7,331 nucleotides of DNA, from positions 1 to 7,331 of the forward strand of contig SKYY01000128.1 of NCBI GenBank assembly GCA_007127665.1. Reading direction: 5' to 3'. Both the position numbers and the translations under genes were made by a program. Below the pieces are notes generated by a model. It made no database searches and had not been told where the DNA came from. It saw nothing but the letters and a program-made list of their open reading frames with translations. This stretch comes from Balneolales bacterium. Its GTDB lineage: Bacteria; Bacteroidota; Rhodothermia; Balneolales; Natronogracilivirgulaceae. This document shows positions 1 through 6,138 of this stretch, piece after piece. Position 1 is the first letter of the stretch. Each line of letters opens with the position of its first letter.

Positions 1-2
1 AC

Positions 3-362
3 CGCGTGCGTTCACTGGTGGATGCGGGCGAACCCGTGGACAGCATCCGCGGTGAGTTCACCAATGTAGTGATGCGCCGCGATGTGATCAACCGTATTGA
101 CAACGAACCCTACTCCATGCTGCAGGGACTCAGCGAGGGAGAGTTCTCACCCTATTTTGAATACCGACGCCGGCAAACCACCATGTTTCTTGAAGAGATA
201 CTGGAAGCGCGCCCCATGACATTTGAGGAAGCTTTCAACAAACTGGTTACGGATTATCAATCCATTCGCGAAACAGAGTGGCTGGAAAAGATGCGCAGAA
301 AGTACAACGTGGAATTCTATCCCGAGGTCCTTAAGGCAGTACAACAAAAACATGATGACTGA
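3..362 (+). CDS. C-terminal part of a probable PpiC/SurA-family peptidyl-prolyl isomerase (5' end outside window)
   Basis: The reading frame is open from the left edge (first complete codon at 3) to a TGA at 360-362, so only about the last 119 residues are visible. A GTG at position 6 is in frame but has no ribosome site, and I treat it as internal. What is visible is charged and helical, with no parvulin core. The tail has a pattern common at the C-terminus of PpiC/SurA-type proteins: a Pro-Met-Thr-Phe-Glu-Glu motif, a helix with DYQSIRETEWLEKMRRKY, then a short strand (YNVEFYPEVL). The next two genes, which are parvulin-like, support the family call. By analogy the whole protein would be a periplasmic foldase for outer-membrane proteins, but the catalytic part cannot be checked here. 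The stop lies inside the start region of the next gene, implying one transcript and probable translational coupling. Other helical envelope proteins cannot be excluded. Confidence 0.62.
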   Translation, partial: RVRSLVDAGEPVDSIRGEFTNVVMRRDVINRIDNEPYSMLQGLSEGEFSPYFEYRRRQTTMFLEEILEARPMTFEEAFNKLVTDYQSIRETEWLEKMRRKYNVEFYPEVLKAVQQKHDD

Positions 363-1248
363 TACCCTTCGTGCTCTTTTTCTGGTGTCATTATTTCTGA
401 TCGCGGCCTCCTGCGAACACCGGCCCGTTGACACGGACGACATTGTTCTCGCTGAGGCCGGCAACTATGTTCTGCTACTCAGTGATGTCAGAAACAATGT
501 CCCCGATGAAGTGTATGAAGCCGACAGTCTCCGGGTAATCCTGAACTACCAGCAAAACTGGGTCAATCGTAAACTGAAGGTAATGGAAGCCAGGCGCTTG
601 CGTCTTGACCAGAACCATGAGGTTCAGCGCAGGATCCGGCAGGCAACGGAATCCATCCTTGTGGATGCGTTCAATGAAGCCGTCTATCTGGACATGAAAG
701 ACGAAACTGTGACACAAAGTGAAGCCCAGTCATATTACGAGAGCAACAAAGACAAATTCATACTGGCAGAACGGCATATTCGTTACAGACACATCATGGC
801 TGCGTCTCTTACTGACGCGCAGAACGCGCGCAATGCCCTGCTTCGGGGCCACAGTTGGACCAACGTGGCAGAACAGTACTCGGTTAATCCGCAAAAAGCC
901 ATCCGAACTTCGCGACAGTTTTTCCCGGCATCAACCGCCGCCATGCATTATGAAGAGATGAACAGTTTTCTGCAGCTAATCGGTGTGACAGAGATTTCAC
1001 CCATCCGGCGGATCGGTGACCACTACCATTTTGTTCAGCTCATGGATAGCAGAGATGCCGGAGAGCACCCTCAGGTGGAATGGGTTATCGGGCAGATCAC
1101 GGAATGGCTTTTGCTTGAGCAACGCAGAAAGCACCTCAGATCCGTGGAACAAAGCCTTTTTTTGAAAGCACAAGCTAACAATGAATTGAGAATTTTCGAC
1201 GTAACAATACCAGAACAGCAAATCGAAATCGTACAGGACAGTCTCTGA
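352..1248 (+). CDS. Parvulin-like peptidyl-prolyl isomerase lipoprotein
   Basis: This 298-residue protein starts at tandem ATG codons (352 and 355). A longer in-frame opening from 223 is rejected because it puts the signal sequence internally and overlaps the upstream gene by 140 bases. From 352 the protein opens with a lipoprotein signal: Arg7, a hydrophobic stretch at 8-19 and a lipobox-like AASC with Cys21 as the lipidated residue. Residue +2 is Glu rather than the inner-membrane-retention Asp, and outer-membrane anchoring is an inference. A SurA_N-like helical segment (about 36-135) is followed by a parvulin-like domain at about 142-232, with the first-strand histidine (RYRHIM, His147) and the last-strand histidine (GDHYHFVQL, His226). 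The central Gly-Gly of parvulins is missing: the Tyr-Ser motif (176-177) runs into PQKAIRTSRQFFP. It may therefore act as a holdase or binding domain with reduced isomerase activity. The start overlaps the previous stop by 11 bases. A weak AAGG at 333-336 is rather distant. Confidence 0.85.
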   Translation: MMTDTLRALFLVSLFLIAASCEHRPVDTDDIVLAEAGNYVLLLSDVRNNVPDEVYEADSLRVILNYQQNWVNRKLKVMEARRLRLDQNHEVQRRIRQATESILVDAFNEAVYLDMKDETVTQSEAQSYYESNKDKFILAERHIRYRHIMAASLTDAQNARNALLRGHSWTNVAEQYSVNPQKAIRTSRQFFPASTAAMHYEEMNSFLQLIGVTEISPIRRIGDHYHFVQLMDSRDAGEHPQVEWVIGQITEWLLLEQRRKHLRSVEQSLFLKAQANNELRIFDVTIPEQQIEIVQDSL

Positions 1249-1301
1249 TCTGAATCCGGATTGTATTCTGTTTTGATAAATGAAAACGGCAATCACAGCA
1301 T

Positions 1302-2717
1302 ATGCGCCCTCTACTAATTTTCCTTTTTACGTTATTGCTCACCATAAGTGCCGCGGCACAGCAGCGACAGGTTGCCGATCAGATCGTTGCCGTAGTGAAC
1401 GACCACATTATCCTGCAGTCAGATGTAAATCAGCGGCTCTTCGAATTCATGCAGCAAATGCGGGGTGAGGCCTTCGATGAACAGATGTGGTTTTACGTTC
1501 TTGAGTCCATGATCGATAATTATGTACTGGTGGAAAAGGCGAGAATTGACTCCGTTATTGTCAGCGACAGCGAAGTTGACCGTATCCTCAATCAGCGGAT
1601 CGACGAACTTGTGCGGCAGCTCGGGAGTGAGCGGGAACTGGAACGTGCTTTTGGTCAATCTATCGTGGAAATCAAGGCCGAATACTCCGAACAATTCCGC
1701 CAGGACCTGCTGGTTAACCGCGTACGGCAGATGAAAATCAGCAGAATCAACATCACGCGTCCCGAAGTAATAGAGTTTTTCAATTCCATCCCGAGAGACT
1801 CGTTGCCGATTATTCCGGAATCCGTCTCCCTGTCGCAGATCACGATCATACCACCGCCCAGGGCGGAAGCCCGTGAGAACGCGCGCAACCTTGCCGTCCA
1901 GCTGCGTGATTCCATTCTGAATTACAATGCCTCACTTGAAGAACTGGCAAGACGATATAGTGACGGACCTACGGCTTCGCAGGGTGGCGGTCTTCCCCTG
2001 CTCAACACTACCGATCTTCTGCCCGAGTACGCGGCGGCCGCATCGGCACTGGATCCGGGAGAACTATCGGAGGTAGTCAGTACTGCCCAGGGATATCATA
2101 TCATTCGCCTCAATGAACGCCAGGGACAGAGAATATCCACCCATCACATCCTCATTTCCGTCCCTGAGGACGAATTGGATGAAGATTTTGCTGTCGATAA
2201 ACTGACAGCGATCCGGGACAGCATCATGCACCACGGCGAATCATTCGCCAGCATGGCTCGTAGACATTCTGAAGATCGCAATACCGGACCGGCCGGTGGC
2301 CGGCTTATCGATCCGCAAACCGGACAACGACTTATTGCTGTCAATCAACTTGATCCTTCCCTCTACCGAACCGTGCTGTTGCTGGAAGAGCCCGGTGAGA
2401 TTTCGCCGCCACGGTCATACCAGTATGGAGAGGATAACAAGCGGGCTTTTCGCATTGTCAAACTGAATGAGCGGGTTGAAGAGCATCGCGCCAACCTCGA
2501 ACAGGATTACCAGCTCATCCGTAATTTTGCACTGCAACAGAAAAGTCAACGGATTCTGTCGGAATGGATAAGGGATTTGCGTGATGAAATGTTTGTAGAG
2601 TACCGCATACGGGTACCTGAATACGATCCGATGGATCTGCCGGATCCTCTTGCTCCCGAAATACCTGTGGATACCGGTACGCCTGTCCAACAGGAGCCCT
2701 ATCCCGGAGCCAATTGA
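1302..2717 (+). CDS. surA: SurA-like periplasmic chaperone with two parvulin domains
   Basis: This 471-residue protein has a Sec signal peptide: hydrophobic core 4-15 and an Ala-Ala-Ala site giving cleavage after about Ala19. The SurA N-terminal chaperone domain follows, starting with ADQIVAVVNDHIILQSDV (25-42) and running to about 150. Two parvulin domains follow, at about 175-272 and 279-390, then a C-terminal helix (about 395-432) that in SurA packs against the N-terminal domain, and a Pro/Asp-rich tail. SurA escorts unfolded beta-barrel proteins across the periplasm to the BAM complex. Parvulin 1 keeps Tyr-Ser-Asp, Gly-Gly-Gly (228-230) and Gly-Tyr-His (264-266), but its first-strand His is Gln179. 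Parvulin 2 has His281-His282 and Gly332-Gly333, but its last-strand His is Arg384. Neither domain is canonical. The length is close to other SurA-type proteins (E. coli SurA is about 430 residues). The start fits the signal peptide. An ATG at 1280 is in another frame. The 53-base gap to the previous gene allows co-transcription. Confidence 0.92.
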   Translation: MRPLLIFLFTLLLTISAAAQQRQVADQIVAVVNDHIILQSDVNQRLFEFMQQMRGEAFDEQMWFYVLESMIDNYVLVEKARIDSVIVSDSEVDRILNQRIDELVRQLGSERELERAFGQSIVEIKAEYSEQFRQDLLVNRVRQMKISRINITRPEVIEFFNSIPRDSLPIIPESVSLSQITIIPPPRAEARENARNLAVQLRDSILNYNASLEELARRYSDGPTASQGGGLPLLNTTDLLPEYAAAASALDPGELSEVVSTAQGYHIIRLNERQGQRISTHHILISVPEDELDEDFAVDKLTAIRDSIMHHGESFASMARRHSEDRNTGPAGGRLIDPQTGQRLIAVNQLDPSLYRTVLLLEEPGEISPPRSYQYGEDNKRAFRIVKLNERVEEHRANLEQDYQLIRNFALQQKSQRILSEWIRDLRDEMFVEYRIRVPEYDPMDLPDPLAPEIPVDTGTPVQQEPYPGAN

Positions 2718-2765
2718 CGGGTAATAAAAGCTGCAACCGGTATTCTATTTCATCAACCCGTTCAA
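2714..2765 (+). other. Possible stem-loop spanning the surA stop codon and the surA-moxR gap
   Basis: TTGACGGGT (2714-2722) can pair with ACCCGTTCAA (2756-2765), giving nine pairs with one bulged T and a 33-base loop. The left arm includes the surA stop codon. The loop is long and no T-run follows, so this is not a classical terminator. It could be an mRNA processing or stability element, or chance. No Shine-Dalgarno sequence or clear promoter was found in the 69-base gap before the next gene. Confidence 0.25.
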
Positions 2766-2786
2766 AACCATTGATCCTCAATACTT

Positions 2787-3785
2787 ATGGCCGAAACAAC
2801 AGAATTCAGCAAAACGGAAAAAGCTGAAGCCTTTACCAGGGACTTTTCAGCATTGCGAAAAGAAATTGCAAAAATCGTTGTCGGACAGAATGACATTGTC
2901 GAGCAGCTGCTCATCAGTCTGTTCTCACGCGGTCATTGCATCCTTGTAGGAGTTCCCGGTCTTGCGAAAACACTGCTGATACGTACGCTGTCAAAAAGCC
3001 TTAACCTGTCGTTCAACCGAATCCAGTTTACGCCTGACCTGATGCCCGGTGATATCACCGGTACCGAGATCATTGAAGAGGACGCCGGTACCGGAAAAAA
3101 AATGTTCCGCTTCATACCCGGACCGCTTTTTGCAAACATCATCCTGGCCGATGAAATCAACCGGACTCCACCCAAAACCCAGGCGGCGCTGCTGGAATCC
3201 ATGCAGGAGTACCACGTAACCGCGGGTGGTGTACGCCATGATCTGGAGAAGCCGTTTTTTGTTCTTGCAACCCAGAATCCCATTGAACAGGAGGGTACTT
3301 ATCCTCTGCCGGAAGCGCAGCTGGACCGGTTTATGTTCAATCTCTGGCTGGATTATCCCGCTTTCCAGGAAGAGATGGATATCGTAAGCCAGACTACGGC
3401 CCCCGGTCAGGCAACGGTACAGCCGATACTCAGCGGCAAACAGATCATGGATTATCAGGAACTGGTCCGGGAAGTTCCGGTCCCTGACAGTGTGCTTGAG
3501 TATGCTGTCCGCCTGGTCTCAATGACACGTCCCAATACGGATCATGCGCCCGATTTTGTGAATAAATATATGAGCTGGGGTGCAGGACCACGTGCCTCGC
3601 AGTTTCTGGTAATCGGCGGAAAAGCTCGTGCCCTTTCACGTGGAAGGTACAATGTCACAGAAGAAGATATCAGGAGTCTGGCCATTCCCGTTCTCCGCCA
3701 CCGGATTGTGAACAACTATGCAGCTGAAGCAGAAGGACTAAACACGGTCTCTCTCATCCGGCAGCTGCTTAATCATACCGACTGA
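2787..3785 (+). CDS. MoxR-family AAA+ ATPase
   Basis: This 332-residue cytoplasmic protein matches the MoxR family across its length. After an N-terminal helix come VVGQNDIVEQLL (31-42), a MoxR-type Walker A GVPGLAKT (55-62; Ala replaces the usual Gly before Lys61), the conserved stretch FTPDLMPGDITGTE (81-94), and Walker B IILADEINR (118-126) with Asp122-Glu123. The family block ATQNPIEQEGTYPLPEAQLD (161-180) contains sensor 1, and GPRAS (267-271) places the likely sensor-2 Arg269 in the helical lid. MoxR ATPases form hexamers and work as chaperone-like remodelers, usually with a VWA protein encoded nearby. The VWA gene 24 bases downstream is the obvious partner. In many bacteria a DUF58 gene sits between the two, but there is none here. 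The ATG at 2787 gives the usual family N-terminus. The position right after surA hints at a link with envelope quality control, which is an inference. Confidence 0.95.
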   Translation: MAETTEFSKTEKAEAFTRDFSALRKEIAKIVVGQNDIVEQLLISLFSRGHCILVGVPGLAKTLLIRTLSKSLNLSFNRIQFTPDLMPGDITGTEIIEEDAGTGKKMFRFIPGPLFANIILADEINRTPPKTQAALLESMQEYHVTAGGVRHDLEKPFFVLATQNPIEQEGTYPLPEAQLDRFMFNLWLDYPAFQEEMDIVSQTTAPGQATVQPILSGKQIMDYQELVREVPVPDSVLEYAVRLVSMTRPNTDHAPDFVNKYMSWGAGPRASQFLVIGGKARALSRGRYNVTEEDIRSLAIPVLRHRIVNNYAAEAEGLNTVSLIRQLLNHTD

Positions 3786-3809
3786 AGGAACGTCGGTTGA
3801 CCGGTTGCT

Positions 3810-5948
3810 ATGGATATCCAATTTGATGGTTTTCAAAATGCTGCCCCGGTTTTCTGGATTGTGATCCTGATTGCCGGAGTTCTGGCACTCTCCTACTGGA
3901 CGTATCAGCGTACAAACGGACTGTCTTCGGCTTGGCGGTGGTTGCTTACCGGACTCCGCTCGATGGCTTTTCTCATTCTTCTGCTCATCCTGCTGAATCC
4001 CGTCATTTCCATCAATGAAGAACGAACCACACCGTTACATCTGGCTCTGTTGCTGGATAACAGCCAAAGTACAACGATCGAAAAGGGAACGTATGCGGGC
4101 GAGAGTCGCTATCGTGATGTTATGCGCTTCCTTATACACGATGCGACCGATAATCTGGAACATGTGCTCATTGATACCTATGGTTTTGATTCGGAACTGT
4201 TTCCTGTCGATTCACCGGATGAGCTTGATCTGGACGGCACCCGTACAAATATAGACAGGGGGTTGACCGACTTTCTCGCAATACTGGACCGGCATGAAGC
4301 CCTGATACTGGTCACCGATGGTATTGTCACATCAGGGAGAGACCCTTCCGCCACGGCTTCGCAGATGCCCATCCCGATTTACACTGTTGGTATCGGCGAT
4401 ACTTCACGCCAAAACGACATCGTTGTACAGCGGGTGACTCATAACCCGGCTGCCTCACTGAACAGCTCACTGACGGTGGAAGCATCCATCCTCAATGACG
4501 GTTTTCCCGACCGCGACATTCCGGTACAGCTTCGCCATGAGGAAGAGGTGATTCAGCAACAGACAATACGTTCCTCGGAAATGCGGTCTGTTCAGCAGGT
4601 TCGTTTTGATATCATGCTTGAAGAGGAAGGCTTGCAGCAGTTTCAGATCCATGTGCCTGAAGTCCCGGGGGAATGGACCACGGAAAATAATACGCGCTGG
4701 TTCTCCGTGGATGTGCGTGACGATCGCCTCCGCATCCTGCATCTTGCCTATGAAGTTCATCCCGATGTGCGGAATGTGCGAAGATTCATGCGTGAGGACA
4801 AACAGATCACACTTGAGACCCGGACATGGATCGGACAGGAGCGTTACGTTGAAGGTGAGCTTCCCGATCGCCCGGATACCCTTGATCTTGTCATCCTGCA
4901 CGGTTTTCCACATATCGATCTGAGTGAAACCCATGCCAGGGAGATTGCAGATCGTTTTTCGGAAAATGCTCTGTTCTTTGTAGGATCTGCCGGTCAGGAT
5001 GTCTCCCGGCTCTCGCGGCTTTTTTCCGGTCAACTTCCGATTCGTTTTCAATCCGGCTATCGCTGGCAGGAGGTGCAGTTTCATCTGCCGGCGGAACGCA
5101 GCAGTCACGCCGTTCTGGATTTTGAGATGCCGGACGATCTGCGTTTCACCCCAATCCGGGGTGGCATCCGTGATGCCGGGGTAACGGCAAACGCAGCTGC
5201 CTTGCTCATGACCACATATCGCGGCAATGAGACCCAAACACCTCTTCTTGCCGTACGAACCATTGGAGACCGCAATATCTCGCAGCTGAACGCTTACAAT
5301 ATGTACCTGTGGTCATTGAGTGCGCGCAATGAAACACGTGACTTCTGGGAAGGCCTGCTCAATAATATCATCAAGTGGACAGCCGCTCAGCCCGATGAAG
5401 AGCTTTTGAATATAACTCCTGCAGAACCTGTTTTTCAGCTGGGCGAACCTGCTATTCTGAATGGTTTCCTTCGCAACGAAGCCGGAGATCCCGAAGAGAA
5501 TGCAGTCATTGACATTACGCTCGAAATCGATGACATGGATGAACGCCGTTACGTTATGAGCAATGAGAACGACGGACGGTATCAACTTGAAATCGGCAAC
5601 CTGCCTGAGGGCTCATACCGTTTCACAGGCATTGCAAAACGGGGAGATCGTGAAATAGATACCAGATCCGGACAATTCACAGTGGGCGGTGTGAACCGGG
5701 AGTTCCTGGATACGGTTCGCAATGACGATCTGCTTCAATTCATCGCACAGGTATCTGGTGGCCGGTTCCTGCCCCATGAACAGGCAGAAACACTGGCAGC
5801 TATTCTTGAAGAGGAGATTGGATTTGACCAGCGGGTCGAAATCACTTCAGAGTCACTATCATTGCACAGAAACCCGTTCTGGTTCATTCTTGTCATACTT
5901 CTGCTCACAGCTGAATGGGGCATCCGCAAATACAGGTCATTGCACTGA
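3810..5948 (+). CDS. Membrane-anchored VWA protein with a glutamine-amidotransferase-like domain
   Basis: This 712-residue protein has three predicted membrane helices: about 14-32, 44-62 and 689-703. Basic residues between the first two (Arg34, Arg43) and after the third (RKYR) place these parts in the cytoplasm, leaving a large periplasmic domain. That domain opens with a VWA fold carrying a complete metal site: DNSQS (83-87), Thr146 in RTNIDRG, and Asp170 in LVTDG. Then come an Ig/CARDB-like beta-sandwich (about 195-305), an amidotransferase-like Rossmann segment (LDLVILHGFP 358-367; FFVGSAGQD 389-397) with no cysteine at the nucleophile elbow, so probably non-catalytic, a second beta-sandwich (about 529-630), and a DDLLQFIAQVSGGRF segment before the last helix. 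Large VWA proteins of this layout commonly accompany MoxR. The client is unknown. ATG 3810 is the first start after an in-frame TGA at 3798; the AAGGA at 3785-3789 is too far to be a good ribosome site. The last codons lie within a 31-bp repeat. Confidence 0.88.
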   Translation: MDIQFDGFQNAAPVFWIVILIAGVLALSYWTYQRTNGLSSAWRWLLTGLRSMAFLILLLILLNPVISINEERTTPLHLALLLDNSQSTTIEKGTYAGESRYRDVMRFLIHDATDNLEHVLIDTYGFDSELFPVDSPDELDLDGTRTNIDRGLTDFLAILDRHEALILVTDGIVTSGRDPSATASQMPIPIYTVGIGDTSRQNDIVVQRVTHNPAASLNSSLTVEASILNDGFPDRDIPVQLRHEEEVIQQQTIRSSEMRSVQQVRFDIMLEEEGLQQFQIHVPEVPGEWTTENNTRWFSVDVRDDRLRILHLAYEVHPDVRNVRRFMREDKQITLETRTWIGQERYVEGELPDRPDTLDLVILHGFPHIDLSETHAREIADRFSENALFFVGSAGQDVSRLSRLFSGQLPIRFQSGYRWQEVQFHLPAERSSHAVLDFEMPDDLRFTPIRGGIRDAGVTANAAALLMTTYRGNETQTPLLAVRTIGDRNISQLNAYNMYLWSLSARNETRDFWEGLLNNIIKWTAAQPDEELLNITPAEPVFQLGEPAILNGFLRNEAGDPEENAVIDITLEIDDMDERRYVMSNENDGRYQLEIGNLPEGSYRFTGIAKRGDREIDTRSGQFTVGGVNREFLDTVRNDDLLQFIAQVSGGRFLPHEQAETLAAILEEEIGFDQRVEITSESLSLHRNPFWFILVILLLTAEWGIRKYRSLH

Positions 5949-6024
5949 TGAAAGCCGCATAAACAGGTCATTGCACTGATGAAAGCCGCATAAACAAGGG
6001 CATTGCACTGATGAAGCCGCTATA
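5932..6024 (+). repeat. 31-bp tandem direct repeat, three copies, covering the stop codon of the VWA gene
   Basis: Copies 1 (5932-5962) and 2 (5963-5993) are identical over 31 bases. Copy 3 (5994-6024) is degenerate: one inserted A and a T-to-G change near its start, one lost A in the middle, and a diverged last few bases. Every copy carries the core CATTGCACTGATGA. Copy 1 encodes the last residues Arg-Ser-Leu-His and the TGA (5946-5948) of the VWA gene, so copies 2 and 3 are displaced duplicates of that tail. Since 31 is not a multiple of three, the copies are in different frames and are not read as protein repeats. Each unit also has the overlap TGATG followed by a tiny frame: Met-Lys-Ala-Ala-stop in copies 1 and 2, and 17 codons in copy 3. 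The period and the lack of spacers argue against CRISPR. Replication slippage is the simplest origin. Confidence 0.9.
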
Positions 6025-6027
6025 TAT

Positions 6028-6070
6028 AAAAAAACCGGAACCAGACTGCGATACTACAGCCTGATTCCGG
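6028..6070 (-). terminator. Intrinsic terminator for the minus-strand gene
   Basis: CCGGAACCAGACTG (6035-6048) faces CAGCCTGATTCCGG (6057-6070) across an 8-base loop (6049-6056). Read as minus-strand RNA, all 14 positions pair, two of them as G-U wobbles, and the hairpin is followed by seven U residues (A-run 6028-6034). Read as plus-strand RNA, the same two positions become A-C mismatches and no U-run follows. The element therefore terminates transcription of the gene at 6139-7329, about 70 bases beyond its stop. It is not a good terminator for the VWA operon. Confidence 0.85.
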
Positions 6071-6090
6071 CTTGAGAGGTTAATCAAGGT

Positions 6091-6119
6091 ATGCGGTCAG
6101 CCTTTTGTTGACACCGCAT
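6091..6119. other. Small hairpin in the convergent intergenic region
   Basis: ATGCGGT (6091-6097) and ACCGCAT (6113-6119) form a perfect 7-bp inverted repeat. It can be extended inward by two pairs (CA 6098-6099 with TG 6109-6110) around a two-base bulge. No T-run follows on either strand, so it is not a standard terminator. It could protect the 3' end of either convergent transcript or act as a weak stop for the plus-strand operon, which has no other visible terminator here. Function is unproven. Confidence 0.35.
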
Positions 6120-6138
6120 CCATGTTACTATTCATTTC

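Noticed and set aside
223..351. N-terminal extension of the lipoprotein frame starting at ATG 223
   Set aside because: It overlaps the upstream gene by 140 bases in another frame, has an atypical composition, and would bury the lipoprotein signal that begins at 352.
1253..1262. Palindrome AATCCGGATT just after the lipoprotein gene, considered as a terminator or operator
   Set aside because: Ten bases with no loop cannot form a useful hairpin, no T-run follows, and a single short palindrome is expected by chance.
1249..1301. Possible promoter before surA
   Set aside because: Neither a sigma-70 pair nor a Bacteroidota-type TAnnTTTG element at suitable spacing could be identified; a short intra-operon gap explains it.
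4467..5237. 256-codon minus-strand open frame inside the VWA gene
   Set aside because: It lies wholly opposite a well-supported gene with a VWA metal site, and its translation shows no domain or signal; it is a shadow frame.
5932..6024. CRISPR array
   Set aside because: The units are directly adjacent with no spacers, only three copies exist, and the first is coding sequence of the VWA gene.
6011..6064. 17-codon frame in repeat copy 3 as a small protein gene
   Set aside because: It has no ribosome site, overlaps the terminator stem and arises from the duplicated repeat, so a real peptide is unlikely.
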